A stretch of 64,000 bases of DNA from Clarireedia homoeocarpa (GCA_001465935.1 LNKV01000055.1:248001-312000), one strand, 5' to 3'. Numbered from the stretch's first letter, positions 36,201 through 46,162 are shown. Translations and numbers: made by a program. Notes: generated from the letters alone by a model not told the origin.

Positions 36201-39200
36201 CAAATCGAGGCACATTTTTACCACGGGACTACCATCGATTGGACCAGCTTCCCGAAGGTGCTTACACCACATGCCGGCTGAATAGTCTAGGAAACTGCTT
36301 CTTTTAGGAAATAGGGAAATGTATTCTTGCAATATATCTAGATCGGTTTTACCTATGGGACCGTCCCCTTTACGCAGCTTGGAATAGATTTCTCTATGTT
36401 TTTCTTCTCGTGACAATAACTGTTTGAACTCGTCGAACAACAAATACGATAAACAGCATTTCGCCAGTACAAGGTTTGAGCTTTCTGGTGCTAGTGATCC
36501 CTTCCATGGCATAGGAATTAAGTTATTTGTGTGTGAATGGTTGACAAGAAACTCCTTGGCTGTCTGATGAATCAGAAAAACTTTCTCATCAAATACGCTA
36601 ACAAATAGGCCACACAAATCCCGGATAGTGTCCTTGAATTGCTCGTCTCCTTGAAGTTCGAGGTCTTCATGACAATGTTTTTCTTCTGTAATGTATAATG
36701 CTGTTGCCGTCTCTCGTAATGAAAGAGGTCTTTTTGCTCCCACAACGATATGAAGCAATCTTTTGGCATCTTCGGGTTTCTTGCTCTTGCGTAAGATGGC
36801 CTCATACGCTTCATCCACAGATGGCGGCAAGATAAGATTTTGGACCGTTTTGACATCAAGTCTTGACTCTCTCCCAATTTCCTGGAAGATGAGGTGCACC
36901 CAAAGATATGTTCTATTCACAATCCCTGAAATGCTTTTCCTTAGCAAGTCATGAGCTTTTTCGCTTGCAATGATTTTCCTTTCAGCCAGCTGATCTAATC
37001 TAGCTTCGATAACATGCTTTATTTCTGAATGAAGGATGTCTGAGTTCTCCTCTGCTTGAAGTCGTATATTTGGCATCTTACTGATGAGCTCTCGGAATTC
37101 TTTCTCTATGTCCCAATACGGACGGCTAGTAACAAGGAATTGGAAATTCCTCATAGTCTCCGTATTAGCTATTCCCATCTCTTCGAAGCCTTTGAGTTTC
37201 CAAATAAGATCTAATTGTGATTTCGATTCACATTCATCAAGAGCATCCAATAGGAAGATGATCCTCGGGCATTCCGGATCTTTTGCAACTTCTCGAATAA
37301 TGGACCATAAAAGGTCAATATTTGTAGCAAGGTCCTCCTTGTTCGCAATGTAAGCGGGAAGAGCATGCTTAATAAGCTTAGCTCCTTTTTCAGAACTAAA
37401 AAGCTGATGAAGTAGGGCAGACAACGCGTATACAGGACTTCGCCGTTCAGGAGATGTATCCTTGAAAAAAAAGTAGCAGACGACTGTATGATTCTCTTGT
37501 TGTCCAAGTAAAGATTCATCGACGAGTGCCTTCGACAGCACAGACTTGCCGCAACCCGGATCAGCAGTTACCCAAAGTAGTCTCGATGTTAATTTATCTT
37601 TCCAATCGAGAAATATAGGATTTTGCAAGCACCAGAGGCAAGTTTTTTCTACTCGAGGGGGGTTCAAATTCTTCTGGTGTTCGTAGTTGTTGCTGGTGTT
37701 TTTGAGAGTACGGAACGACCGAAGACATTCTTCTTCCTTATCTGATCGTCGCCATTGTTCTTGGTGCTTTATAGCATTATCTGCGTTCGCAGTCTGATGT
37801 TGCATCATTCTATCCGTGTCCGCGGCGTGGTGTTGTATCATCTTGTCCGTATTCGCAGCTACAAGAAGGGCGCATTAGTTTTTCGCATTCTGGCATATAA
37901 ATGAATCTAGAAATAACAAACTCGAGACGATACATAAAAGTCAGCGGAAATTGAGATGCTCTCATCTTTGCCTATGGCACTGCTCATAGGGACTAGCTTT
38001 GCAGTGGGGAAGTCTGGACTCTTCAACTGCATGTGACTCTTGTGCAGATTATGACCAGCAACCCGCAGACGTTATCTCATTTTGGTTTGAGTAAGTTCCA
38101 TGGACGATCTGCTACGATACATGTTTTCAAACACCCCAGAGCAATTAAACGAGAAACATAGTTAGTGGACCCAGAAAATTTCACGCAGAGTATCAATATA
38201 ACTCAAATTGCAATGACTAGCTGTAATTACCAAGTTCAGAGATAATTGGATCAATGGCTGTTACAGCCTGTCCAGGTATAACATGAAGAAGTTCTTTTGC
38301 GTATGCTGCAGCAGTCGCCGCAGCGTATGGCTGCCATATCGAATTCTTGTGCGAATCGGCATAATCGCTGATTCCCCTGATAACCACGCATGGAAATGTA
38401 TTCATCAAGCCTAAATTTATGATCTCAGCCGAGCGCTACGACTTTCAGAAGTGAAGTATTTGAAATCACCTGCTGCTTCCATCTCAAAACATATGATATT
38501 CTTCTCTTTTGCCCACTTATTCCTCAAAACCGGATCTTTCATAACCTGATCTGCAGATCCAATAGTCCCATAATGCAATACAGGTGACGTATCTGCTCGT
38601 TGTCTTCGCCGCACGAGATTAGCATCAGCTACACCACAGCAACCCTTACACGACTTCTTATCAGCTTGGTGAGCAGCATTTTCCTTGAAAAGTCGGTCTC
38701 TTTTGACCCCTTGATATTCAAACTTCCGGGCTAGACGGGGATTTGCTGACACCATACTCGAAAGATACCCCGAAATAGAATCAGTGCCTTTTTGTATATG
38801 CTTGCTCTTAAGATTGCCCACTGCACTTAGCAGGATATTTGCTGGTATATTCAGCCTTCCATTTTGAATAAATTCACCTCCTTGTAGTGATTTTCCAAAA
38901 TCATACTGAACAACTGCATCAGTGGTTTTGGTCTGTAGGCTAACGACAACATCTCCGAGCCTAATATCTCTCTCAACCGCAGCTTCATTGTCCTCTTCTT
39001 CGGAATCTTCGCTGGCACTCCCAGGAAGATCATGATCCTCGGGAAATGGTGCAGCACCGCCAATACCGACCATCAAACCGAACCTGATTGCCTTGAAGCT
39101 ACGAAGCATATCTTTTGCAACTATCGCGGCTGATACCTTGCCTGTATTTTCGTCGGGTAAACATGCAATCACAACATTATGCGATGCAATCCTTCCTAGC

Positions 39201-39355
39201 ACATAAACATTTGTGTCTCCAGGATCTGCAGCGGGTAGCATTGGGTGTTCTTCATCCAACATTGCTCGTGCTACTACTAGCTCAGTCTCAGGAAGAGCGC
39301 ATATCCATCCCACCGTATAATCTTTGTGTTTATATGATTGAGGGGTTTCGGCCAT
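33247..39355 (-). CDS. NLR-like STAND protein: PNP_UDP domain, NACHT NTPase, ankyrin repeats (assembly gap inside)
   Basis: Exons 39355-38470, 38410-38231 and 37858-33247. The first splice (GTGATT donor, TTTAG acceptor) joins E-M-E-A-A-G to L-M-N-T-F-P; the second (GTAATT donor, TTGTAG acceptor) is in phase. Residues 1-350 are a purine nucleoside phosphorylase-like domain (Y-T-V-G-W-I-C-A-L-P-E-T-E, G-L-M-V-G-I-G-G, F-E-M-E-A-A-G, V-I-R-G-I-S-D-Y-A-D). The NACHT region has Walker A A-D-P-G-C-G-K-S (about 453-460) and Walker B I-I-F-L-L-D-A-L-D-E (about 553-562). From about residue 960 there are more than 20 ankyrin repeats of 33-34 residues, then an Arg-Met tail. Total is about 1,890 residues plus whatever is missing at the single N (34635), which breaks the frame only in the assembly. 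Such fungal proteins act in allorecognition and programmed cell death; that role is inferred. Confidence 0.88.
33278..33319. repeat. (CTCATC)n coding microsatellite
   Basis: About seven copies of a 6-bp unit, read on the minus strand as alternating Arg-Met near the C-terminus of the NLR-like protein. In-frame length changes are expected. Confidence 0.85.
34635..34635. other. Assembly gap (single N) inside the ankyrin array
   Basis: The only ambiguous base noticed. By comparison with neighbouring 99-bp units, the sequence jumps from the GCTTCGT position of one repeat to the CCTTGTATATTC position, so at least about 44 nt of a repeat are absent. Whole units may be collapsed here. Confidence 0.85.
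34689..34985 (-). repeat. Three near-identical 99-bp ankyrin units
   Basis: Units begin at 34689, 34788 and 34887 (GTTTCCCATCGAGCATGCTG) and each encodes the same 33-residue repeat (G-S-Y-H-G-T-A-L-Q-A-A-C-S-M-G-N-E ...). They sit directly beside the assembly gap. Confidence 0.85.
35085..35876 (-). repeat. Four identical-looking 198-bp higher-order ankyrin repeats
   Basis: Units start at 35085, 35283, 35481 and 35679 with GTGTCCCATCCAGCATGCTG, an exact 198-bp spacing. Each encodes two different ankyrin repeats, one with C-W-M-G-H-E and one with C-S-E-G-N-E / L-L-E-N-S-A-D-M. I see no difference between the four copies by eye. Confidence 0.85.
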
Positions 39356-40719
39356 TTTGTTACAGCCTTGCGCAAAATTTCCGTATTCTAGACTTTCTGA
39401 CTACAGCTATCAGCACTCGAAACTTCACAGAACGGCAGTATAAAGACTAACATAGACATATACTAGTATATCTGACAATATGACCGACTGTCGACAATTT
39501 TCTTCGTGAAAGATAAAGACATTAGAAGAAGACGAGTATGTAGCTACAAGAAAGGCTGTAGCATTTCTTCTATTCCACTATCCCCAATTAGAACGGTTGC
39601 ATCTGCAACTATGTAACATTACCACACCAAAAAGAAAGGGAGAATACTTCAGCTCACTACCTGGTTGGACATGCTTATATTATATGGATTTACCTAGCAA
39701 GAGGATTGGTGCAACAGCTTTTCCATGCCATGAATAGCTGTATCATCTGATACCCTCCTGTCGTTTCGTAAACTACTACACATAGCAATCGCAATTATGC
39801 GGGGTCCCACAACCATTCTTTTTTGACCTTACCCTGTGACTTTTCTTTCATGCTACTTTCGTATTTGCTTCATGATTAATTAACCTCCGTGCCATCGCCA
39901 GAGTCCGACTGCATTGCAAGGCTACATAGATTTATGGCTCAAGGTGTAGCTTGGATTTATTTTCTGCCCTCGCATCACTTCATAATTGATCTCAAGCACG
40001 CGAATCTCACGTGGACTGGACACATTACAGGTGAAACCTTCTCTCTCTGTGTAACAATTAGTTCTTGGGGTCCGGATGGGAGCAACACAGCACACCCAGC
40101 CAATGCCACACAAAGACAGGATGTCTTTATTGGGGAAAACACTAACCTTTACCTGGGATACTCTGTAAAGCTCAATAAGTAGTTAGAATGAGCAACATTG
40201 CCTGATGCCTATTGAGCCAAATGCAAATCGATCGTGAACTATGAGTTCAGAAGTAGTCTGTAATATGAGCACTTAGTGATGTTCTAACCTTTACAGTGCC
40301 CCCACAGCTCATATTAGACGATTTCAATACAATCGCGCCCAAACGCGACTTACTATTAATTATACCACCAATTTGTACTCCTTTAGGTTCTATCTCTAGA
40401 AATCGCGATAAACCTTAATTATATATACAGTCTAATACACTTTACAACAGAACGAATTATAAACAAAGGGAAAATCTCTTATATAAACCCTTTATAAGAA
40501 ATTGTATAATGAAACCAGATTCACCTCCTTTCACTCTATCACTTACATGCTGTACGACCTAAATCGGAGAGACCTCTTTCTTATCGCCGTGAATTAGTAT
40601 CGTCTCGGTATTGGCTACTCTGGAATGCTTCCGGTCAAATCGTTGACGTTAGCGATGAAGATACCACGGCCAAAAAACAGCAACGGTGCAGTGTTATATT
40701 TGCAACAATTGCGGTATCG
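39356..40719. other. Gene-free, partly AT-rich spacer in the accessory island
   Basis: 1.36 kb between the NLR-like gene promoter and the orphan gene. From about 40300 to 40530 it is AT-rich with short palindromic motifs and may be mobile-element debris. I cannot name an element. Confidence 0.4.
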
Positions 40720-41892
40720 TCAGCCAGTTGGTGGCATTGGCCGTGGTCGTAGTCTCTGCATCCATATACTGCTGGGGCGAGCGGTGGTGACTCGCACTTT
40801 GCTCGGCCGCTCCTTCGCCACCTCCTCTCTATTGCCCATATCGACATTCCGTCGCCGCTTCCGGCTTTTTTGCTGTGGGGTGTTGAGCACCGCATCTCCT
40901 GCACTGGCGGAGACTTCTTTGGCAGAGCTGATATGTTTCTTCGCTGGGCGCTCTTTCTCCTTGTCCTCTTCCTCGGATACCATCTGCCGCTTCCTCCTGT
41001 GTGGTGTGCTCAAAGTGCTTTCGGCAGACATCGATGGTGTGGGGAGCATCTCTGCTTGGTGTGGCCTTCGTGGCCGGTCTGGTGCTGATACTGTGTTTCC
41101 CCGACCAACTGCGCTGATAATGCTATTACCCCCTTTATGTTCACTATTATCGTTGTCGCTTTCATCATCAGAAGTGACACCTGCGATCTCATCCCAAGCC
41201 TTCAACTCGGCCTCCAGCTTCTCTTTGATCTCTGTCGGTGTATGCCCCATAGGCCATTCGTCGGCAGCGCTATGGTACATAGCATTTCTGGCTGTTTGTG
41301 CTACGACGAGCGCATGGAGGTGCATTTGAAGTACAGTAGCGAATTGGTCATCGTAGGCCTGGAATACCGGTGTATCTGGGCAAGGGATAAGGTAGGCACC
41401 TTGAGTAGCAACAATGTCGTAGTAGTTCCCCCGACCAACTGCGCCGTCAATACTATTACCCCCTTTATGTTCACTATTATCGTTGTCGCTTTCAACATGA
41501 TCAGAAGTGATATCCGCGAACTTATCCCAAGCCTTCAAATCGGCCTCTAGCTTCTCTTTGATCTCCGTCGGCGTATGCCCTATACGCCATTCGTCGGCAG
41601 CGTCACCGTACATGGCAGTTCTGCATGTTTGTTCCGTGACGAGTATACGGAGACGCTTTTCAAGTATAGCAGCGAATTGGTCATCGTCGGCCTGGAATAC
41701 CGGTGTATCTGGACGAGGGACAAGGTAGGCACCTTGAGTAGCAACAATATCGCAGTAGTCCTGCAAATTTCGCGCAGCGATTAGTTCGGTGCACTCAATG
41801 CAAAATCGAATCCAAAGAAAAATTTGCGCGCTTACAATCGGAACGTATAGGCTGGCCGTCGTAGTAGGTGGGTTATCTGGTGACGATATCAT
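40720..41892 (-). CDS. Orphan protein with internal tandem duplication
   Basis: Exons 41892-41836 and 41760-40720 joined over a 75-nt intron (GTAAGC donor, GAACTAATCG branch, TTTGCAG acceptor) give 365 residues. The intron is a multiple of three and free of stops, so an unspliced reading is also open. The start M-I-S-S-P-D-N-P-P-T-T-T is supported by the nearby truncated copy, which aligns from M-T-S-P-P-D-I-P-P-T-T-T. Two tandem units of about 110 residues share D-I-V-A-T-Q-G-A-Y-L, H-T-P-T-E-I-K-E-K-L-E-A and S-D-N-D-N-S-E-H-K-G-G-N-S. The last 110 residues are basic and low-complexity (R-K-R-Q-M-V, K-S-R-K-R-R-R-N) with likely nuclear-localisation signals. I recognise no domain. Confidence 0.6.
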   Translation of the reverse strand: MISSPDNPPTTTASLYVPIVSAQIFLWIRFCIECTELIAARNLQDYCDIVATQGAYLVPRPDTPVFQADDDQFAAILEKRLRILVTEQTCRTAMYGDAADEWRIGHTPTEIKEKLEADLKAWDKFADITSDHVESDNDNSEHKGGNSIDGAVGRGNYYDIVATQGAYLIPCPDTPVFQAYDDQFATVLQMHLHALVVAQTARNAMYHSAADEWPMGHTPTEIKEKLEAELKAWDEIAGVTSDDESDNDNSEHKGGNSIISAVGRGNTVSAPDRPRRPHQAEMLPTPSMSAESTLSTPHRRKRQMVSEEEDKEKERPAKKHISSAKEVSASAGDAVLNTPQQKSRKRRRNVDMGNREEVAKERPSKVRVTTARPSSIWMQRLRPRPMPPTG

Positions 41893-42076
41893 AGCTAGCG
41901 ATGGCTGTATGCAAAGACGACACGAGTTGGCCGGTCTTGTGGGCTGTTTTAGGTGGAAGCTGGGCAGGCGGGGCTTAGAGAGAAATCCATGAGTTAGCAT
42001 AGGCCTCCAGCTGTCGATCGGCCCCGCTTATTGGTCAGAAAAGTGGCAGAAAAGATTCACGTAAGCGGTGACTGAT

Positions 42077-42304
42077 TTATACACTTTCAACGAATTGATC
42101 ATCGTATGAGTAGGCTTTCTGGAATACCGGCGTATCCACAGGAGGAATAAGATAAGCGCCTTGAGTAGTCCTACAAATTTCGCGCAGCTATTAGTTCGGT
42201 ACACTGCAATACAAAATCGAATTGAATATTTTTTTATATATATTTACAATTGGAATATATAGGCTAGCTGTTGTAGTAGGTGGAATATCTGGTGGCGATG
42301 TCAT
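42077..42304 (-). pseudogene. Truncated tandem copy of the orphan gene's 5' end
   Basis: The minus strand from an ATG at 42304 reads M-T-S-P-P-D-I-P-P-T-T-T-A-S-L-Y-I-P-I, nearly the same as the start of the neighbour at 41892. An AT-rich diverged intron ending TTTGTAG and a short piece with T-Q-G-A-Y-L-I-P and D-T-P-V-F-Q follow. The frame shifts after the intron and hits a stop at 42077-42079. Only about 70 codons remain, so it is a broken duplicate. Confidence 0.6.
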
Positions 42305-42563
42305 AGCCAGTGATGTATGCAAAGGTGATAAGTTACCAGAGGGAGCGATATCACGTGATCAGATTTGTGTGGGCACGACCCAAGCCTCGGCTAGCCACAC
42401 TTGTTAGGAGCGACAAAACACAATAGCAGCGGTATTGTTGTCAAGAGAAACGGGTTTTCAATTGCTACAAGCGCTGGATACGATATTTACACTAGCGAGC
42501 GCCAATCTATCTATTGCACGACCTTGACATGCGAACCAGCCGACCTTTCCAAACTACACTCAC

Positions 42564-44426
42564 TCACACCTCTAACCGTCGCCTCTTCGGCTGCGGAGAT
42601 TCGGGCAGTAGTGAGCCCCAAGCTGGATGCTGGAGCACTTCGTCAATGTTAGGGCGCTGAGTATAGTTGTTCGGTGCCCACTGGTATCTCACCATATCGA
42701 TGAAGAGGCCACCAACTACCAGGGGATTTTTTGATCAGCCTATCTACCTTCGGAAGCCGTCAGAGCGTTGTGACATAGAGTACTCACGATGTATATAGCC
42801 TTTGGTTGGCGAGGCGAGCGCACTCTTATAATCTCTCGCCATTTCGGCAATAGCATTCTGATAACTCTTCCTAAAGGAGTCGCGTAGCGCCTCGTTGCCC
42901 TTGCCGTCGCGCCATGGATTGATGGAGAGCTTCCACGGGTGGCAGTTGTATGTCAGCTCGTACAAGATGACACCCATAGGCCAGATGTCGATAGAGAGGT
43001 CGTAAGCCTCTAGCTCGAGCTCCGGAGCGAGATAGCCGATCGTGCCGACCGTGCCCGGCGTAGGAGGCAACAACCCGTCTGCCGGAATATGCCTGGATGT
43101 GCCAATATCCAGCAGGACAGAGCGGCCACCGAGTAGCCCGATGTTAGCCGGCTTCAGGTCGCGATGCACCCAACGTTTTTCGTGCATTACTTTGACACCA
43201 AGCAGTGCAGAGCGGAAGGCAATCGCCGCCTCCATTGTCATGCCCTTGGACCCTCTGCCAAGCTCATATATTAGCTGCGTTCCCCAATATATGACAATAA
43301 GGAAACGAGAGGCTTACCCCTTGTTCCGAGTCCCCAACAAGTCGCCAAAGGTCCGAGGCGTTACCGGCTTTAGGACAATAGCGACATTGTCGAAGGCTGT
43401 CTTGGAGGAGAACTCCTCGCCGTTGGAGTAGATTACCTCTTCCATATGCAGAATCCGCTCGCCGTCGACTGAATTCTTTGCAAGATCTGTCACCTTCTGA
43501 AGTATTTCGATTTCCTTATCCACGCTGCCATAGTTTTTAGAGGTCCGCTCTACCACCTTGATAGCGGCCATTTTGCCTGACCGATCCGAGGCGAAGAATA
43601 CCCTCCCGTTGCCGCCCGCACCCAGGACACCTCCCAGTGTCCACTTGCCCATCGTTCTCATGCTACAGAGGGGAGTCGGCATCTCGACGTTGACGTCGGC
43701 AGTCTGCTGCCCGGCGTGGAGAGCTTTCTCCACATAGGTCCTGCGGTCTATCCTGAAGTCTTCTGTGGAGGCGTATTCCGTCCACTGGAAGTCATATGCG
43801 AGCTTGTCGAGCCGAATCTTCATAACGTACTGGTTCAAGTGATACGCCCCCCGGGTATCTTCGTCGCCATTGACTGTCAGCTGCGCCATCGCAGATCTGG
43901 AGCAGCCCATGATGAAGAGGCCCATGTTCTCAAGAAAGAAGTTGAACCGCGCATGGGGGTTCCGGATGTTGATATTGTGCAGCTTTGCGAAAGCCTTGGT
44001 ACAGAGGATCAGGTCGATGGGCACGTTTTCTAGAGGACCCTTTCCCGCCGTCCATCCCCTCTTCAGTACAGCCGGCGGAGACTGCAGGTCCAGCAGATAA
44101 TTGCCGCCCCAGACCATGCCGAGCTCTCGACCCAGCAACTCGTCGGTGTCCGTATCTGGCTCTGTGAGGGTCTCGCTCGCTTCGCCATTGCTGTCATACT
44201 GGGGACGTTCCATCTCGCGTCGAAGGCGAACTATCTCGTCGTCGCGTCTCTGCTCGGGCTCGACACGCATACGGCGGCGGCAGGCGGCTTGGGCGCCATC
44301 TGCCTGGCTTTTCTGACCCCCAGCGGTGAGAGCATCGTGTACCTCGCTGAATGCTAGCCTGGCGAGGGCATTCGCAGGTATAAGAAGGGCAAAGGCGCTG
44401 TTCGACATATAGGTGGGGTTCTTCAA
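42564..44426 (-). CDS. Divergent Ser/Thr protein kinase with possible FHA-like N-terminal region
   Basis: Exons 44426-43318, 43254-42788 and 42715-42564 (GTAAGC and GTGAGT donors; GGCAG and GGTAG acceptors; phases agree) give 575 residues. The third exon supplies the missing C-lobe end (R-P-N-I-D-E-V-L-Q-H-P-A-W). Kinase landmarks are the glycine loop L-G-A-G-G-N-G-R-V (about 268-276), A-A-I-K with Lys290, catalytic loop H-R-D-L-K-P-A-N-I (400-408) and Y-L-A-P-E. The magnesium-binding DFG is D-I-G (419-421). Residues about 130-205 (A-R-F-N-F-F-L-E-N-M-G, A-Q-L-T-V-N-G-D) resemble an FHA domain as in Chk2-type kinases, but only weakly. The basic tail P-K-R-R-R-L-E-V looks like a nuclear signal. 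Substrate unknown. Confidence 0.75.
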
Positions 44427-44460
44427 TCATGTAATCATGTGTTAGCCCCACCCCAAGAAG

Positions 44461-44605
44461 GTCAGGATAAATAAATGTACCCATGTCGCTCCACGTTACT
44501 GTATAATGCGGCGTCAATCGGTTATTAGATAAAATATCATCTGTGCTATATCATTGGTTCAGATTTACGGTGTACAACGACATGGATACATTTATTTATC
44601 CTGGC
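44461..44605. mobile_element. Short inverted-repeat element (MITE-like) upstream of the kinase
   Basis: Left arm 44461-44488 and right arm 44578-44605 are 28-bp inverted repeats matching at 26 of 28 positions (core AGGATAAATAAATGTA), enclosing 89 bp with no frame. No clear target-site duplication is visible, so it may be a MITE, a remnant terminal repeat pair or a hairpin in the kinase 5' region. Confidence 0.5.
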
Positions 44606-44676
44606 CACCAAGTAATCAAGCAGCTATAAACCTAGACTAAACTCCAACTATAATCTATTATACTTTAATATGAAGC

Positions 44677-45098
44677 TCAATCACTTCTATTTTCCGTACT
44701 ACTCTCCTCACTCTCAGCGTTTTTCTCTTCCTGTTTCCTTCGGAGTTTTCTCAGACGTGATCGGGCCTTACGAAGAGCATTTGAGAGATCATTAGCTTGG
44801 TCTTTGACTTCCTCCCCCGCCTGTCAGAGTCTAGAACTATTGCTGTTAGCTCTTTGATCAAAAACTCTTTATGACCTCCGGTACGCTTCTGGGATGTTAG
44901 CTTAGAAGCTATCCGTGCACTTCTAGAAGATGCAAAAAGAAGATGTGACTTTTCAGCTATATCTAAGTTGGACTTCAACAAGAACAAGCGGAATATACAT
45001 CGCAGAGAGCAACGGGTACCTGAACCATTGATATGGCAGTTCGCACAAGAGCCTTGAAGAAACTCTTCCAAAGCTATATACTCCTTCCATAGCCTAGT
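44677..45098 (-). pseudogene. Decayed gene with C-x2-C ... C motif and coiled, basic tail
   Basis: Minus-strand reading gives W-K-E-Y-I-A-L-E-E-F-L-Q-G-S-C-A-N-C-H-I-N-G-S-G-T-R-C-S-L-R, a short Cys motif like those in fungal DUF3716-type proteins. After about 75 more codons the sensible reading moves to another frame (A-G-E-E-V-K-D-Q-A-N-D-L-S-N, then R-K-A-R-S-R-L-R-K-L-R-R-K-Q-E) and stops at 44677. A stop lies in frame just upstream. I read this as a frameshifted remnant; an unrecognised intron near 44820 is the alternative. The family link is tentative. Confidence 0.4.
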
Positions 45099-45194
45099 AG
45101 GTCAGCGCTTGTTTCCACGGGAATTACAGCGGTAGACCTCGCCTCTGGTCACTCCTCCTTTCCCCTCGCTTATTATAAAATTAGATAGTCATAG

Positions 45195-45207
45195 AGTCTA
45201 AAAAAAA
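45195..45207 (-). terminator. Pol III poly-T terminator for 5S rRNA
   Basis: On the minus strand a run of eight T residues preceded by GTCTC follows the 5S 3' end by about 20 nt. Confidence 0.6.
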
Positions 45208-45221
45208 GAGACAAAATAATT

Positions 45222-45340
45222 ACATACAACAGTGGGGATTCGCTGGTGGTCACCCACCCAACTACTAATCCACCGATTCAAGGCTTGTGTATGGCAGAGC
45301 GGACGGGATGCCCAGTTCTCCTTGATCTATGGTCGTATGT
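45222..45340 (-). rRNA. 5S ribosomal RNA
   Basis: Read on the minus strand, the 119-nt segment starts ACATACGACCATAG and ends GTTGTATGT; these ends pair over nine positions as helix I. It contains CCCGTCCGCTC, TAGTAGTTGGGTGGGTGACC and ACCAGCGAATCCC, all hallmarks of filamentous-fungal 5S rRNA. A T8 run follows about 20 nt past the 3' end, a fitting RNA polymerase III terminator. Dispersed single 5S genes are normal in Pezizomycotina. The central part (G-AACTGGGCA, CCATACACAAGCC) may differ from the major type, so expression is unproven. Confidence 0.9.
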
Positions 45341-45780
45341 GGCGGATTTAAATCTATTTCATAATATATCACTTAAAAATTGAAGGCAGTGGTATATCAC
45401 TAATGTAGTAATTCGATCAAATACCCTCAAAATTTTCTAGTTCATAACAAATTCAATACACGAAAAGCAATTTTTAAATACCATCTACTAATCTATGTGG
45501 TATCAGAAATCTATGATAATGAATCTGAACTCGATAACTCGGAAAACGAATTTATCATTAATCATTGAAAATATTGAGGTGTTGAATGAATTAGTGCACC
45601 CGCTGCTGGCTGGCGTACATTTCCCCACTTTCAGACGTGTAGATTCGAATGAACTATTGCAGTTTCCCTTATTGTAGATCTTGTATTTCAATTTCTCAAT
45701 TCTGAGAGATATCACTCATTGAAGCAGCGGATCCTGTTTTCCGATCTCATAATTGTAGGCAGCCGAAAGAGTGCTTCCAA
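45341..45780. other. AT-rich spacer
   Basis: 440 nt of AT-rich DNA upstream of the 5S gene and before the GST remnant. No gene is supported. Confidence 0.4.
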
Positions 45781-46162
45781 ATGACAGACTCTAATCCCCT
45801 CATTCTCTACGACATCACCTGTAAAACCCGGCTCCCACGCACCTAATCCTTCTAAAGCCCGTCATACACTCAACTTCAAGCGTGTACCATTCAAGACGAC
45901 CTGGGTCGATGTTCTCCGACGTTCGCAAGGGTTTAGGCTGCCCGGCCACTCGTAAGTTCGGGAATGGCTCCGACTTCTACACGCTGCCCATACTGCGGGA
46001 CACCTCGAGGAAAACCAGGCTAATTTGATCGTGGGCGGGTGGCTGAACATGCTCTCCGCTAGTATGTCTGAGGAGGAGTGGAAGGATTTTAGGACGTGGC
46101 ATGGTGGAGTCTTTGCCCAGTTGTACGATGCCTTGCAAGAGAACTATTTCGAGTGCAAGTAG
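45781..46162 (+). pseudogene. Glutathione S-transferase (LigE-like) pseudogene
   Basis: Pieces of one protein lie in shifting frames: M-T-D-S-N-P-L-I-L-Y-D-I-T-C-K-T from 45781, then A-R-H-T-L-N-F-K-R-V-P-F-K-T-T-W after a one-base shift, then L-G-C-P-A-T-R-K-F-G-N-G-S-D-F-Y-T-L-P-I-L after another. A last piece reads G-G-W-L-N-M-L-S-A-S-M-S-E-E-E-W up to TAG at 46162. The order matches the thioredoxin-like N-terminal half of fungal etherase-type GSTs followed directly by a C-terminal stretch, so the middle (over 100 residues) is deleted. At least three lesions make it non-functional. It is flanked by a 5S gene and relics. Confidence 0.7.

Noticed and set aside
39889..40182. 97-codon plus-strand frame in the NLR/orphan spacer
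   Set aside because: No recognisable motif, no splice context and low-complexity surroundings.
44461..44605. Full DNA transposon
   Set aside because: The interior is only 89 bp and has no transposase frame; at most a MITE or remnant.
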